A stretch of 64,000 nucleotides of DNA from Nostoc sp. S4 (GCA_029379225.1 JAQYWR010000045.1:1-64000); one strand, 5' to 3'. Shown: positions 18,074 through 28,166, counted from the stretch's first letter. Numbers and translations: made by a program. The notes: generated from the letters alone by a model not told the origin.

Positions 18074-19309
18074 TTACGTAGGAATTAAAGACTTGGCTAC
18101 TGTTTGTACATCCTTGTCACCGCGTCCAGAGCAGTTAATCACAATCCGAGGATTGCCAGTTAGTTGGGGACACAGGACTTCCAAGTAGGCGATCGCATGA
18201 GCTGTTTCCAATGCTGGAATAATTCCCTCTAATTTTGATAATTGTTGGAACGCCGCTAAAGCTTCTGCATCCGTCACACTATAATATTCTGCACGACCAA
18301 TATCCTTTAAATAGCTATGTTCTGGCCCCACACCGGGATAATCTAACCCTGCACTAATTGAGTGTGCCTCAATGATTTGCCCATCCTCATCTTGCAGCAG
18401 ATAGCTCATTGCCCCGTGCAATACACCAACTCGTCCTTTTGTCAAGGTAGCTGCGTGTTTTTCGGTATTGACTCCTTCTCCGGCTGCTTCAATTCCAATT
18501 AAGCGTATAGAAGGTTCATTGATAAACTCAAAAAATAGTCCCATAGCATTGGAACCACCACCTACACAAGCTATGAGGATATCAGGCAATCCATTCCATT
18601 TTTCCATTGCTTGAGCGCGAGTTTCTTGGCCGATGACAGCATGGAAATCACGTACCATCATTGGGTAAGGATGAGGCCCTGCTACGGAACCCAGGATATA
18701 ATGAGTAGTTTCTACATTCGTCACCCAATCTCGGATTGCTTCGGAAGTGGCATCTTTGAGGGTTCCCGTTCCCGCTTCCACTGGACGTACTTCTGCCCCC
18801 ATTAACCGCATTCTGAACACATTCAAGGCTTGGCGTTCCATATCGTGAACGCCCATGTAAATTATGCATTGCAGTCCAAAACGAGCGCAAACTGTGGCTG
18901 TGGCTACTCCATGTTGTCCGGCACCTGTTTCGGCAATAATTCGCTGCTTACCCATACGCTTTGCTAACAATACCTGACCAAGAGCATTATTAATTTTGTG
19001 AGCGCCAGTATGATTTAAATCTTCACGTTTTAAGTAAATTTGTGCCCCGGTGCGATCGGGACGCGCATAATGAGCAGTCAAGCGTTCAGCGAAATACAAT
19101 GGTGTGGCACGTCCTACATAATCCCGCAACAACTGCTGTAGTTCTGCTTGAAAACTAGGATCGTTGCGGTACTGCTGATAAGCTGCTTCTAATTCAGCAA
19201 GAGCAGGCATTAACGTCTCAGGTACATATTTACCGCCAAAGCGTCCAAAGCGACCTAGCGGATCGGGAACTTGAGCAGTTGAATTTGTAGAGAGGGGAGT
19301 GGTAGTCAC
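18074..19309 (-). CDS. trpB: Tryptophan synthase beta chain
   Basis: Condenses indole with serine to form tryptophan, with PLP, in complex with TrpA. The 411-residue length is normal. Signatures: [16 protein letters not shown] near the N-terminus, the PLP lysine in [29 protein letters not shown], the GGGSNA phosphate-binding loop in [12 protein letters not shown], and [11 protein letters not shown] at the C-terminus. The start is GTG at 19309. trpA is not adjacent; trpC lies 5 kb away at 24748, so the trp genes are dispersed as usual in cyanobacteria. Confidence 0.97.
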   Translation of the reverse strand: MTTTPLSTNSTAQVPDPLGRFGRFGGKYVPETLMPALAELEAAYQQYRNDPSFQAELQQLLRDYVGRATPLYFAERLTAHYARPDRTGAQIYLKREDLNHTGAHKINNALGQVLLAKRMGKQRIIAETGAGQHGVATATVCARFGLQCIIYMGVHDMERQALNVFRMRLMGAEVRPVEAGTGTLKDATSEAIRDWVTNVETTHYILGSVAGPHPYPMMVRDFHAVIGQETRAQAMEKWNGLPDILIACVGGGSNAMGLFFEFINEPSIRLIGIEAAGEGVNTEKHAATLTKGRVGVLHGAMSYLLQDEDGQIIEAHSISAGLDYPGVGPEHSYLKDIGRAEYYSVTDAEALAAFQQLSKLEGIIPALETAHAIAYLEVLCPQLTGNPRIVINCSGRGDKDVQTVAKSLIPT

Positions 19310-19596
19310 AGGCTGAATTTTGATGAGGGAAATAACTTAATTATTATAAGAAAGTCTAGCAAACAACGAGGGGTAATACTTGCTGCACGTCCAGTTTTAG
19401 AACAAATGCACCTGTGTAGGATGTATTTATCTGACCGTACGAGCTAATCAAGTATTGGCATTGGTAGAGGAATAGAGCTGATAAGGCAGCGTTATATGAT
19501 GGTTATATGACCTACAGTTGAGCAGTTGTTGTTTGTGTCTGTGAACCTTAAGATTGAAGTTTCCACTGTTTAGAAATTTTTATTAATAAATATTTT

Positions 19597-19941
19597 ATGT
19601 CTTCTTCCAATTCCAAATCTTCTGATAAAAACTTTGTCTACCGCGAATTTGGTAACGATAACGCCGCCACAGAAAGACCAATTCCAGAATTGCCCCCACA
19701 ACAGCAAAATCTAAAAGTACAAGCTTCCCGCAAAGGACGCAAAGGCAAAACGGTTACCGTGATTAGCGGTTTTCAAGCCAAACCAGAAACTTTGGTAGAT
19801 TTGCTTAAACAGTTAAAAACTCAGTGTGGTACAGGTGGGACAATTAAAGATAACGAAATTGAAATTCAAGGCGACCACAAGCAGAAAATTGTCGAGATTT
19901 TGACCAAGCTTAGTTATAAAGCCAAAATCAGCGGCGGCTAA
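19597..19941 (+). CDS. SUI1/YciH-type translation initiation factor
   Basis: 114 residues. The C-terminal ~75 form a SUI1 (eIF1-like) domain: KGKTVTVISGFQAKPETLVDLLKQLKTQ, CGTGGTIKDNEIEIQGDHKQKI. The N-terminal 40 residues are polar and probably disordered. Bacterial YciH is thought to influence initiation fidelity at the 30S subunit; the role in cyanobacteria is inferred from the family. ATG at 19597. Monocistronic. Confidence 0.92.
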   Translation: MSSSNSKSSDKNFVYREFGNDNAATERPIPELPPQQQNLKVQASRKGRKGKTVTVISGFQAKPETLVDLLKQLKTQCGTGGTIKDNEIEIQGDHKQKIVEILTKLSYKAKISGG

Positions 19942-20086
19942 TCTTGAATATGTGCGGTTACCCGCATCTTAAGCGCAATATAGATTGAGAGGGTCAATGT
20001 TATCTTTGAGAAGTATAAATATGCTTGAACAGTGCTGAATGAGTTAGTCAACAAGCTGTCTTAGATGAGATTAAGAGGAGGTTCAA

Positions 20087-20245
20087 ATGGATTTAGTTCG
20101 GATTCTGTGTGCCATTTTCGTACCACCGTTGGGAGTTTTTTTACAAGTAGGTTTTGGTATAGACTTTTGGATTAATATAGTTTTAACGCTTTTTGGTTAC
20201 ATTCCTGGGATTATTCATGCAATCTGGATAATTGCTAAGAAATAA
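20087..20245 (+). CDS. YqaE/Pmp3 (UPF0057) family small membrane protein
   Basis: A 52-residue protein starting MDLVRILCAIFVPPLGVFLQ and ending in HAIWIIAKK. It has two hydrophobic helices separated by a short polar turn (GFGIDFWINI), and the family signature PPLGVFLQVGF plus GYIPGIIHAIW is complete. Members are stress- and salt-induced and affect membrane potential in yeast and plants; the bacterial role is unclear. The start is fixed by AGGAGG (20076-20081) five bases before the ATG. Monocistronic. Confidence 0.93.
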   Translation: MDLVRILCAIFVPPLGVFLQVGFGIDFWINIVLTLFGYIPGIIHAIWIIAKK

Positions 20246-20558
20246 TTATTTTTAGGGTAATTTGGGTGTACCAATTTCGGTGTTAGTAATTTGGAAGAAT
20301 CTTTCCGTAGAGGTAATTTATAAATTGCCTCTAGGAAATCGATAAGGCAAAAGTAAAAAGCTAAAATAGAGAATACTAAAATAGTATTACTCGATTAATT
20401 GATTAAATATAAATAATCACTGAGCATAAGTTGATTTTTTTGCCATTGTTTTGATTTGGCAAGTATTTGAGAAGCAAAATATTAGCGGATGCTCTCAATC
20501 TTCAAGCAATTAATTATCAGATATCTGATTGAGAGAATACGCTACTAATGTTGGTTAA
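20246..20558. other. Intergenic gap
   Basis: About 310 AT-rich bases between the convergent YqaE and carbonic anhydrase genes. No gene and no clear hairpin are seen. Confidence 0.45.
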
Positions 20559-21263
20559 TCAACTAATTAGAGTTACTCCTCCAGTATCTAAATCATAACG
20601 ACCTCCGACAATTTTTAAATTACCAGACTGTAACCGCTCGCTTAAGAGCCGCGATCGCTTCAGCCGTGCAATTTGATATTGGACGTTGGCAACTACAGCA
20701 TTGTCAACCGCGTCTCCTGGCTGAAGCTTGGCACTTTTGACAACAGGCTTAATTGCCTCAACAAAGCTACCAATATCACCGAGTAGCGCTTCATTTTTCA
20801 CAGCAGCAGTTACGGCTCCACATCGCTCATGACCCAGCACCATCAATACTGGCGTACCTAATAAAACAACGGCATATTCGATACTGCCGAGTGATTCTGG
20901 TGTGGCAATATTTCCGGCGAGGCGAACATCAAAGATGTCTCCGATACCCTGGTCAAAAATAATTTCTGCGGGTACTCGCGAATCCGCACAACTGAGGATA
21001 GTTGCGAAAGGATGTTGGGCTTGAGCAACTTCCTGCAATCGAGCCGCAGATTGATCGGGATATTGGGGTTGATGCCGAACAAACCGCTGATTTCCCTCTA
21101 TCAATTTTTGCAATGCGTCGTCAGGACTAAGAGTTTCAGGAGGCAATTCGGCAGCCTTCACTTGTTCAACTTGCCAGAAGAAATCACTGGCAGTTAGCAT
21201 CATCCCAAATGCTCCTGTGACTCCTAACTTTAAAAAGTCACGACGTTCCATGAAATGCTTCAT
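20559..21263 (-). CDS. Exported beta-carbonic anhydrase (EcaB-like)
   Basis: Interconverts CO2 and bicarbonate. The N-terminus MKHFMERRDFLKLGV followed by a hydrophobic stretch is a twin-arginine (Tat) signal, so the folded enzyme is likely exported to periplasm or thylakoid lumen, as described for EcaB in other cyanobacteria. Zinc ligands are visible in LSCADSRVPAE (Cys, Asp) and LGHERCGAV (His, Cys). The open frame begins at a TTG (21296); ATG at 21263 is the first start that yields a clean Tat signal. It follows sbtB by 16 bases, so sbtA-sbtB-carbonic anhydrase form one carbon-concentrating operon. Confidence 0.93.
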   Translation of the reverse strand: MKHFMERRDFLKLGVTGAFGMMLTASDFFWQVEQVKAAELPPETLSPDDALQKLIEGNQRFVRHQPQYPDQSAARLQEVAQAQHPFATILSCADSRVPAEIIFDQGIGDIFDVRLAGNIATPESLGSIEYAVVLLGTPVLMVLGHERCGAVTAAVKNEALLGDIGSFVEAIKPVVKSAKLQPGDAVDNAVVANVQYQIARLKRSRLLSERLQSGNLKIVGGRYDLDTGGVTLIS

Positions 21264-21279
21264 TAGATTTATGATTTTT

Positions 21280-21591
21280 TTATAGCGACGCAACACATTT
21301 CATTGAGCGAATTTCCATTACGTCCGAGACGTAACACGTGCCACCAAATTTGTTAAGCAGTGGTCTAATGTTTTCTACAACACGCTTAATTTCTTCTGGC
21401 ATACAAAACGCAAGAATGTAGACATTATCTAGCATCGTCATGTCTAAATCTTCCGCCGTTCCTCGTAATCCTTTGCCAGCAACATTTCGGATTACAGCAT
21501 GACCATGTACACCAGATTTGTCTAAGCTATCTAATATTTTGCCAAGTTCAAAAGAGTTGGCAATAATTTCTATCCTTTTAACTAGGTGCAT
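21280..21591 (-). CDS. sbtB: SbtB-like PII-family regulator
   Basis: A 103-residue PII-like trimeric signalling protein that in other cyanobacteria binds SbtA and adenine nucleotides to regulate bicarbonate uptake. Visible family pattern: VKRIEIIANSFELGKILDSLDKSGVHGHAVIRNVAGKG, with GKG at the base of the T-loop, and the final strand YVSDVMEI. The start at ATG 21591 is preceded by GGAGG seven bases upstream. The C-terminus ends MKCVASL and lacks the CGPxGC redox (R-loop) motif of Synechocystis SbtB, so it may not sense thiol state. The gene begins four bases after the sbtA stop. Confidence 0.88.
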   Translation of the reverse strand: MHLVKRIEIIANSFELGKILDSLDKSGVHGHAVIRNVAGKGLRGTAEDLDMTMLDNVYILAFCMPEEIKRVVENIRPLLNKFGGTCYVSDVMEIRSMKCVASL

Positions 21592-21595
21592 GTTA

Positions 21596-22564
21596 TTACC
21601 TCCAAAACATGTTAATTCCGTAAAGATATAACGGAATTCCGACAATAATATTGAACGGGAATGTCACTGCAAGAGCTGTAGAAACGTACAGGCTAGGGTT
21701 TGCTTCTGGAACAGTCATCCGCATAGCTGCTGGCACAGCAATGTAAGAGGCACTGGCACACAACACCGCAAACAAGAGCGAATCACCTTGAGGCATATTG
21801 ATGAATTTGGCAATTAACAACCCAATACCTGCATTAACTATTGGAATTAGTATGGCAAAGAGAATCAGAAAAACTCCGGTTTTTTGTAAGTCTTTAATTC
21901 TTCTGGCTGCTACTAGTCCCATATCCAGCAGAAAGAAGCTGAGAACACCATAAAACATCCCCTGAGTGAAGGGTTCTAAAACCTTCCCGCCGTGTTCTCC
22001 TGTTAAGAAGCCTATTATCAGGCTACCAACTAAAAGAAACACTGAACTATTAAGAAATGCTTCTTGCAAAACTTCTCCCCAAGCAAACTCTCGCTTTTCA
22101 TCCATAGAGAACAAATTCACGAGAATCAGACCAACAATGATCGCTGGAGATTCCATCAGGGCAAGAGCTGCTACCATGTAGCCATCAAAATTAATACCAA
22201 GCTCAGTTAGAAAAGCGCTAGCGGTAATGAAGGTGACAGCACTGATAGAACCATAGGTTGCCGCGATCGCCGCAGCATCGTAAATATCTAGCTTCAGTTT
22301 GAGGATAAAAAATGTGTAAACAGGGACAAAACAAGCCATCAACATGGCTGCAATGAGTGTGAGAACTACTTCCTGAGTGATTCCGCTTTTAATCAGTTCT
22401 ACCCCCCCTTTAAAACCAATCGCCAATAGCAGATAAAGCGAAAGCAGTTTCGGGACTGGTGGAGGAATTTCTAGATCGGACTTGACAAAAACGGCAGTCA
22501 TGCCTAAAAAGAAAAACAGAACTGGCGGATTCAGGATGTTCGATATTATTAAGCTGACATCCAT
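21596..22564 (-). CDS. sbtA: Sodium-dependent bicarbonate transporter SbtA
   Basis: High-affinity Na+/HCO3- symporter of the inner membrane, a part of the CO2-concentrating mechanism. The sequence shows about ten hydrophobic segments with an internal repeat, and family stretches PPVLFFFLGMTAVFVKSDLE, YLLLAIGFKGGVEL, AATYGSISAVTFITA, ALMESPAIIVGLIL and ASASYIAVPAAMR. At 322 residues it is somewhat shorter than Synechocystis SbtA. ATG at 22564 is preceded by AGGAGG seven bases upstream and preferred over GTG at 22570. First gene of an operon with sbtB and an exported carbonic anhydrase. Low-CO2 induction is likely from the family; no CcmR/CmpR site was identified. Confidence 0.95.
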   Translation of the reverse strand: MDVSLIISNILNPPVLFFFLGMTAVFVKSDLEIPPPVPKLLSLYLLLAIGFKGGVELIKSGITQEVVLTLIAAMLMACFVPVYTFFILKLKLDIYDAAAIAATYGSISAVTFITASAFLTELGINFDGYMVAALALMESPAIIVGLILVNLFSMDEKREFAWGEVLQEAFLNSSVFLLVGSLIIGFLTGEHGGKVLEPFTQGMFYGVLSFFLLDMGLVAARRIKDLQKTGVFLILFAILIPIVNAGIGLLIAKFINMPQGDSLLFAVLCASASYIAVPAAMRMTVPEANPSLYVSTALAVTFPFNIIVGIPLYLYGINMFWR

Positions 22565-22680
22565 TTCCACCCCTCCTGATACTGGTAAAGTTGGGAATTA
22601 AAAAAATTTCTCATCTGAAAAAATTTAATGGCTCGATCATGATGTATCGTGTCTTGTTACCCTATGTCAATTGGGCAATG

Positions 22681-22712
22681 AAAAACTCCACCCCTAAGGG
22701 GATGGAGTTTTT
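22681..22712. terminator. Strong bidirectional Rho-independent-type terminator
   Basis: AAAAACTCCA (22681-22690) pairs with TGGAGTTTTT (22703-22712), extended by CCCCT and AGGGG inside. A-run and T-run flank a GC stem on both strands. It probably ends the carbonic anhydrase gene at 22945 before the sbtA promoter. Confidence 0.8.
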
Positions 22713-22734
22713 CCGTATGCAGAGTGGCAGATGA

Positions 22735-22815
22735 GGAAGTGTGGGGAGTGTGGGGAAAGAGTAATTTAATAACTTCTAACTCATCGCTTTTAACTCAGCA
22801 CTCCCAATGCCCAAG
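22735..22815. repeat. Dispersed intergenic repeat
   Basis: GTGGGGAGTGTGGGGAAAG followed by AACTCA/TTTTAACTCAGCACTC-like units ending in CCCAATGCCCAA. Same class as 10390-10503. The open frame over it is not credible. Confidence 0.5.
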
Positions 22816-22944
22816 TTTTGTTGTCTTGGATTTGGTATCGGCAACTACTACAGCTCGCTTAAATCACGTTACCCATCTAAAATGTCTAAAACCATTAGGC
22901 AACTGTAATTACGAATTACTAACTATAAATTTTGCCAATCGGTA

Positions 22945-23592
22945 CTAGTCTATATTCCATCCCATAAGCAAGGGGCAGTTATGCAATTGCCATTCCAGAG
23001 TTGAGACATTCAAATCTTTGATTAACCCAGTGCTTATATTCAGTACCCAGCCATGAACTAAAGGCGCTTTTTGCGTATAAAGTACCTGACGCATTATGGA
23101 AGTTTGGTAAAGATTTTTTACTTGCGCGACAACATTCATTTCCGCCAAACGATTCAGACGTTCTTCTCTTGTTGGTAAGAGATCAATTTCTGCTTTTTTA
23201 CGTAAATATAATTCCCGAATTGGATTTACCCAGTTATCAATAATTCCGATAGTTTTCCATTCTAAAGCTGCCTTAATTCCTCCACAATCCGAGTGACCAC
23301 AAACAATAATATGTTGCACTTCTAGATGTAGAATTGCATATTCTAAAACTGCTAAAAAGTTCATATCTGTCAGAGAAACTTGATTAGCAATATTACGATG
23401 TACAAATAACTCTCCCGGTTCTGTACGTGTAAAATTTGTTAAGGGCAAACGACTATCAGAACAACCGATATACAGAAAGGGTGGTGTTTGTCCGCTAGAT
23501 AATTCTTCAAAGTAAGTCGGGTTTAAAGCCAGCTTTTCGGTAACCCAAGCCTGGTTATTCCTGAAGAGTTGATTAATGCTGTTATATTTCAT
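22945..23592 (-). CDS. Beta-carbonic anhydrase, cytosolic type
   Basis: 215 residues without signal peptide. Zinc ligands are in YIGCSDSRLP (Cys and Asp) and VCGHSDCGGIKA (His and Cys); VHRNIANQV and LEYAILHLEVQHI are also typical. It belongs to a different beta-subgroup from the exported enzyme at 20559. It lacks the long C-terminal extension of the carboxysomal CcaA/IcfA enzymes, so carboxysome location is not indicated. Close to the sbtA operon but separated by a strong terminator. ATG at 23592. Confidence 0.95.
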   Translation of the reverse strand: MKYNSINQLFRNNQAWVTEKLALNPTYFEELSSGQTPPFLYIGCSDSRLPLTNFTRTEPGELFVHRNIANQVSLTDMNFLAVLEYAILHLEVQHIIVCGHSDCGGIKAALEWKTIGIIDNWVNPIRELYLRKKAEIDLLPTREERLNRLAEMNVVAQVKNLYQTSIMRQVLYTQKAPLVHGWVLNISTGLIKDLNVSTLEWQLHNCPLLMGWNID

Positions 23593-24212
23593 TCTTTCAT
23601 CAAATTTGAGAGAGAATTTTTTGAAGAATAATTGGGAAATTTAGGATCAAAGCAAGGAAAGCTCCATCAAAGCCTTAGAATTCCGGAATTACTTCTAGAG
23701 AATACCCAACTCAATTCTGCCTGATGACTGATGTTTTGATTTCGGATTTTATAAAAATTTTAGCTGATTGATATTTATTTATAAAGCAATATCAATTTAT
23801 TGAAATATAAATTCTCAAGCTGATAATTATAATTTTTGTATCAATTTAGATTGCTGATTTTTAACTTCATACATAGCCATACTTATGCAATCAACAAGAT
23901 ACCCGACATATTTAATATATCGGGTATCTCAATCTAAGAATTTTCACAAATATAGGAGTTGCCAGGTAGATTAGGACATAATGACAAGCGTGAATCTCAG
24001 GAAAAGTAAGGTTTTTACCTTCAGCATAGCTTGCCATAGCAGATCGGATTTTGCAGAGCAAACAAAGTTAAGTGGTAAGCTAACCTAACAAAAATGATAA
24101 ATTTTAGATTGAAACATTTAATACCACTTGAAAAAATCACTGCGACACATGGGTTCACGGAACAATTTTAAAAAATACATTCTCAATCTAAAATCCTAAA
24201 TCCAAAATAATA
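23593..24212. other. AT-rich intergenic gap
   Basis: About 620 bases upstream of the carbonic anhydrase and downstream of the DUF5340-like gene. It contains the hairpin at 23897-23929 and otherwise nothing recognisable. Confidence 0.45.
23897..23929. terminator. 10-bp hairpin
   Basis: AGATACCCGA (23897-23906) and TCGGGTATCT (23920-23929), perfect arms, 13-base loop. It may end the minus-strand gene at 24213, about 280 bases upstream of it. Confidence 0.5.
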
Positions 24213-24470
24213 TCATCTGGAATCAGGAACAACAACTTTACTACCGTTATGATGGTTGATTGACCAACGATGATCGACATCGAGAGAGGAAAACTGGCAA
24301 ACTTCTTCTAGTCGTTTTTGTTGCACGGCAGCTTTCCGGAGAGTAATAATTAACTGATTCACTTGATGCCGTAAATCTGGATTATCATTGACTGCTAACA
24401 TTGTTTGTCTTTCTAAAAGTTGAAGTATAAGTTCGTAGTGAATAGGCGAAGGTAGGGGAATTTGCTCCAT
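24213..24470 (-). CDS. DUF5340-like small protein
   Basis: An 85-residue protein beginning MEQIPLPSPIHYELILQLLERQT, with a predicted helical middle (RHQVNQLIITLRKAAVQQKRLEEV) and a polar tail. The N-terminal pattern recalls the cyanobacterial DUF5340 family of unknown function; the match is from memory and moderately sure. No signal peptide, membrane segment or catalytic motif. ATG at 24470. No neighbour suggests a role. Confidence 0.6.
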   Translation of the reverse strand: MEQIPLPSPIHYELILQLLERQTMLAVNDNPDLRHQVNQLIITLRKAAVQQKRLEEVCQFSSLDVDHRWSINHHNGSKVVVPDSR

Positions 24471-24718
24471 GAAGTTAGAGTTTCATTTCAAATTTAGGAT
24501 TTTTATGAGTCAGAGTTTCTCTTTAAAGTTATAAGCAAAAAAAGTTTCCGCTCAGACTTCTCTCTTTTTAATGAATTGTTACATAACAAATAACTATTTG
24601 TTTAGGGCTTTGATTTGCCTAGCGATAAAGATTTGGCAAAGATATTGCTCATTTTAGGCAGCAAGCTGCTGTATATCCACGTATAGTATGCCCAATTGCC
24701 GAACTATTATGTATAATG

Positions 24719-24746
24719 ACCCTGCCTTTTACAGGGTGGGTGTTTT
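24719..24746 (+). terminator. Hairpin followed by T6
   Basis: ACCCTG (24719-24724) and CAGGGT (24732-24737), then GGGTGTTTTTT. In orientation it would stop plus-strand transcription toward trpC, although no plus-strand gene precedes it. On the minus strand it lies just after the trpC stop and could help termination there. Confidence 0.4.
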
Positions 24747-24747
24747 T

Positions 24748-25638
24748 TCAGAAATTCTCTGCAAATAGAGAGGCAATCGCCGCGCCAGGATCGGGTTGTT
24801 TGACCAAAGATTCTCCAATGAGTACAGCGGATGTACCTGCTTTCACTACTAAGCTCAAGTCATCTGGTTCGTGTAGTCCTGACTCGCTAACAACAAGGAT
24901 GTTTTTCTGTTGCAATTGGCTACCTCTTGCGGCTAAAAGTTGGCAAGTAGTTTGAAGGTCAACAGAAAAATCTTCCAAATTGCGATTATTAATTCCTACT
25001 AGAGAAACGCCATCTAAAGCTAACACGCGGTCTAGTTCTGCCAAACTATGGACTTCAATCAAGGCTGCCATTTTTAGATTGTTGGCAATTTTCAAGAAGT
25101 ATTGCAAATCTCTATCGTTGAGGATAGCTGCAATCAACAAAATCGCATCTGCACCTTGAATGCGTGCTAAGTACATTTGGTACGGATAGATGATAAAATC
25201 TTTGCACAGCAAGGGCAAATCTACCGCAGCGCGAACCTTGGCTAAGTTGTCAAAGCTGCCCTGAAAAAATTTGGCATCTGTTAAGACAGAAAGACAGCTA
25301 GCACCACCTTGCTCATAAGATTGGGCGATCGCTACTGGATCGAAATCTGCTCGTAAAACCCCTTTGCTAGGAGAAGCTTTTTTCACTTCCGCAATCACTG
25401 CTGGCTTGGTTTTACCTTGACGCAAAGCCGCTATAAAATCGCGAGTTGGTGGTGCGGAAAGTACCTGTTTCTGCAATTCCCGTAAAGGTAACCTTTCTCG
25501 CATTTGGTCTACTTCTTGTTCTTTATGCCAGACAATTTCCTCCAAAATATTGTTTGGCTCTGCATCAGGTACAGCAGCCTGATAACGTAACGTGGATACA
25601 GCAATAGCTGGATTAGGTGAACGGCGACGGATTTGCAT
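24748..25638 (-). CDS. trpC: Indole-3-glycerol phosphate synthase
   Basis: Fourth step of tryptophan biosynthesis, closing the indole ring of CdRP. A 296-residue TIM barrel. Signatures: [21 protein letters not shown] with the catalytic Lys and substrate loop, [61 protein letters not shown] and [14 protein letters not shown]. The N-terminal ~35 residues extend beyond short bacterial forms and are usual in cyanobacteria. ATG at 25638. Followed upstream by lpdA on the same strand, about 100 bases away. Confidence 0.97.
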   Translation of the reverse strand: MQIRRRSPNPAIAVSTLRYQAAVPDAEPNNILEEIVWHKEQEVDQMRERLPLRELQKQVLSAPPTRDFIAALRQGKTKPAVIAEVKKASPSKGVLRADFDPVAIAQSYEQGGASCLSVLTDAKFFQGSFDNLAKVRAAVDLPLLCKDFIIYPYQMYLARIQGADAILLIAAILNDRDLQYFLKIANNLKMAALIEVHSLAELDRVLALDGVSLVGINNRNLEDFSVDLQTTCQLLAARGSQLQQKNILVVSESGLHEPDDLSLVVKAGTSAVLIGESLVKQPDPGAAIASLFAENF

Positions 25639-25642
25639 AATT

Positions 25643-25735
25643 ACTCATTGGTCATTGGTCATTGGCCATTAGTCATTAGTCATTAGTCATTTGTCCTTGT
25701 TTATTAGCAAAGGACAAATGACAAAAAACAAATGA
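25643..25735. repeat. GTCATTA/G heptad repeats with 13-bp hairpin
   Basis: Tandem 7-mers of type TCATTGG/TCATTAG (25643-25690) run into a perfect inverted repeat, GTCATTTGTCCTT (25686-25698) and AAGGACAAATGAC (25710-25722). The lpdA and trpC genes are separated by it, so it may end lpdA. Similar heptads lie at 36198-36227. Confidence 0.65.
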
Positions 25736-27166
25736 CTAAATTGCGATCGCTCGTTTATAAGCTTCGTCTAGAACTTCTGAGAGTGTTGGGTGGGCGTGAA
25801 CTAGATGGGCGAGACTTTGGACAGATTGACGGTGAGCGATCGCGGCTGATGCTTCGTGAATCAAGTCTGAGGCGTGGAGTCCGAAAATATGGACGCCTAA
25901 GACTTCTCCTGTGTCTTTGCGATAGATCACCTTGGCAATACCGTCGGCTTCGTTTTCTGCCAACGCTTTGGAATTTCCTTTGTAGTAACTCCGACTGGTG
26001 GCGATTTCAAACCCTTCGGTTTGTCCCATTTCCTTAGCTGCTGTTTCTGTTAAGCCCACATAGCTAACTTCTGGGTGGGTAAACGCTGCTGCGGGGATGC
26101 TGCGATAGTCTACTATCTTCTCCCTGCCAACTATGTTTTCCACCGCGATGATGCCTTGAGCAGAAGCGGCATGTGCTAACATCATTTTGCCATTAGCGTC
26201 ACCAATTGCCCACAGATGCGGCACTACTTCACCTGCTGACAATACTGCCATCCGATCGTCAACTGGAATAAAATTCCGGCGATCAAGTTCTACACCCACA
26301 GACTCTAAACCGAGATTTTGCGTTGCTGGGATGCGTCCTGTAGCCACCAAGCAAGCATCTACTTCGATGACATCTAAATCCTCTTTAGTTTTGAAATCTG
26401 CTAACTCAATTACCACAGGAGAGCCAGGAATAACTTTTTTAGCATATATCCCCACTTTGGTTTCAATATCGCGGGGAGTAATCAGCACCCGTTCGGCAAG
26501 TTTGGCAATATCGCGGTCAAATCCTGGCATTAATTGGTCTAGGGCTTCAATCATGGTGATTTCACAGCCCAAAGCTGAGTAAATATCAGAAAACTCCAAG
26601 CCGATGTAACCACTGCCAATAATTGCTACCCACTCCGGTAGTGATTCCAACTTCACACCTTGGTCGCTGGTAAACACAGTTTTACCGTCTACTTCAATTC
26701 CTGGAGGAACAAAAGGAATTGAACCAGGGGAAAGGATAATGTCTTTGGCTGTGATGGTTTTTTCACCGCCGTCTCCAGTGATGGAGACTTTTTGTGTGCC
26801 AGCGATTTTTCCCCAACCCCGAATAATATCAACTCCTAGACGTTTGAGACTGTTAGTTAAGTCGCCTTGAATCTTCGAGACGAGATTTAAGGCATGATTA
26901 GCGATCGCTTGGCGATCGAACTCCACGCTTCCAACTTGAATTCCCAGTGACTTGAGGTGGTGGGCATCGCGTAACTCCCGCACACGTCCTGATGCTGCTA
27001 GCAGCGCTTTAGAAGGAATACAGCCGCGATTAACACAGGTTCCTCCCATATCAGCAGCTTCAATAATCGCTGTCTTTAAACCACAACTTACGGCGTGTAA
27101 GGCTGCGCCATGTCCGCCTACACCAGCGCCGATAATTACTAAATCGTAATCAAATTCTTGACTCAC
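25736..27166 (-). CDS. lpdA: Dihydrolipoyl dehydrogenase (E3)
   Basis: FAD-dependent E3 of 2-oxo-acid dehydrogenase and glycine cleavage complexes, re-oxidising dihydrolipoamide with NAD+. 476 residues. FAD site [16 protein letters not shown], redox disulfide [16 protein letters not shown] site [15 protein letters not shown], second FAD site [17 protein letters not shown], and the C-terminal active-site His in [13 protein letters not shown]. Start is GTG at 27166. It resembles the plastid/cyanobacterial form. Confidence 0.96.
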   Translation of the reverse strand: MSQEFDYDLVIIGAGVGGHGAALHAVSCGLKTAIIEAADMGGTCVNRGCIPSKALLAASGRVRELRDAHHLKSLGIQVGSVEFDRQAIANHALNLVSKIQGDLTNSLKRLGVDIIRGWGKIAGTQKVSITGDGGEKTITAKDIILSPGSIPFVPPGIEVDGKTVFTSDQGVKLESLPEWVAIIGSGYIGLEFSDIYSALGCEITMIEALDQLMPGFDRDIAKLAERVLITPRDIETKVGIYAKKVIPGSPVVIELADFKTKEDLDVIEVDACLVATGRIPATQNLGLESVGVELDRRNFIPVDDRMAVLSAGEVVPHLWAIGDANGKMMLAHAASAQGIIAVENIVGREKIVDYRSIPAAAFTHPEVSYVGLTETAAKEMGQTEGFEIATSRSYYKGNSKALAENEADGIAKVIYRKDTGEVLGVHIFGLHASDLIHEASAAIAHRQSVQSLAHLVHAHPTLSEVLDEAYKRAIAI

Positions 27167-27614
27167 GTTGGTTTCCCCGTGTGCTTCGCCTATTTATTCT
27201 CAACTTGACCGACAATCAACGCAACCCCTATAACAGTTATCAGTTATCGGTTGTTATTTTCATCGCTGGGTTTAAGCCCCTACTACATAGTTAGCAGTTA
27301 TCAGCGATCGTTGAACACCAAGAACTGGTAATCAATTAAAATCATTCACTATACGCCTGATAACTGTTCATTTAATTTAACCTTTGGGTCTTGCTAATTT
27401 AATTAAATTATGATTCACAGACGAATGGTGGAAAGATGGATGTTTTGAGTAATTATAGTCAAATCTACATACTTATTTTTTTATACACCAAGGGAGTAGA
27501 GAGTGGGGGCTAGGAGTTGGCGAGTTGGGACTAAGCCCCTACTTTCAGGTTATAAACTCAATCTAAAATCTTTCGATCCAAAATCTAAAATTATTTAACA
27601 AATTAATTTTGATT
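27167..27614. other. Intergenic gap
   Basis: About 450 bases. Repeated AGTTATCAG-like words (27230-27310) and a purine-rich GGGAGTAGAGAGTGGGGG patch near 27490 are dispersed-repeat fragments. No gene is seen. Confidence 0.45.
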
Positions 27615-28166
27615 TCAATCCTTTTCTTCGGGCATAACAGATGCTTGTCGTTTAGCAAGAATATTTTTTATGTGCTTTTTCACTGTATTGATAGTGATGT
27701 AAAGCTTAGTTGCAATTTCTTTGTAGGTGTAGTTGTTTCTGTAGAGAAACCAGATTTCTGCTTCTCGTTGTGTCAATTCAAATTTTTGAACTTCAGTGAG
27801 TACGACATGTTTAAGAGATTTGCTTTGATTTTGTATGGTTACTAATAAACAAGGTACATCAAAACCATCCAAATCAATTAGCCTAACTCGAATCTGAAAA
27901 ATATTTAATTTGTCAAGTACAATTTCATCTGAGAGAATAATCAGTTTGTCAGAAAAGCAAGATTGATTGCTAAGTAGGGATTCGCAAAGATTCCAGATAG
28001 GTGGCGGTACAAAATTATCGTGACAATTTTCTTGATGAAATTGACAAAAAAAATGATGAGCCGAACCATTGGCATGAAGCAGTTTTCCAGTATTACTTAA
28101 AATTAAAATCCCATCTTCTAAGCCTTCAATGACTTCTTGTAAAAAATTAGTATCGCTGCAAATCAT
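27615..28166 (-). CDS. PAS-like sensor with LuxR-type HTH
   Basis: 183 residues. The N-terminal ~110 resemble a PAS fold: LQEVIEGLEDGILILSNTGKLLHANGSAHHFF, then a strand pair ending VPCLLVTIQN. The C-terminal ~60 are a LuxR/GerE helix-turn-helix: LTQREAEIWFLYRNNYTYKEIATKLYITINTVKKHIKNIL. It thus joins a small-ligand or redox sensor to DNA binding, without receiver domain. Target genes cannot be inferred; the next genes on the strand are lpdA and, upstream, a TPR protein. ATG at 28166. Confidence 0.85.
   Translation of the reverse strand: MICSDTNFLQEVIEGLEDGILILSNTGKLLHANGSAHHFFCQFHQENCHDNFVPPPIWNLCESLLSNQSCFSDKLIILSDEIVLDKLNIFQIRVRLIDLDGFDVPCLLVTIQNQSKSLKHVVLTEVQKFELTQREAEIWFLYRNNYTYKEIATKLYITINTVKKHIKNILAKRQASVMPEEKD

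Noticed and set aside
22724-22948. 74-residue plus-strand frame
   Set aside because: Coincides with a dispersed intergenic repeat.
25732-26037. Frames antisense to lpdA, NRPS and other long genes
   Set aside because: Shadow frames opposite clearly coding genes.
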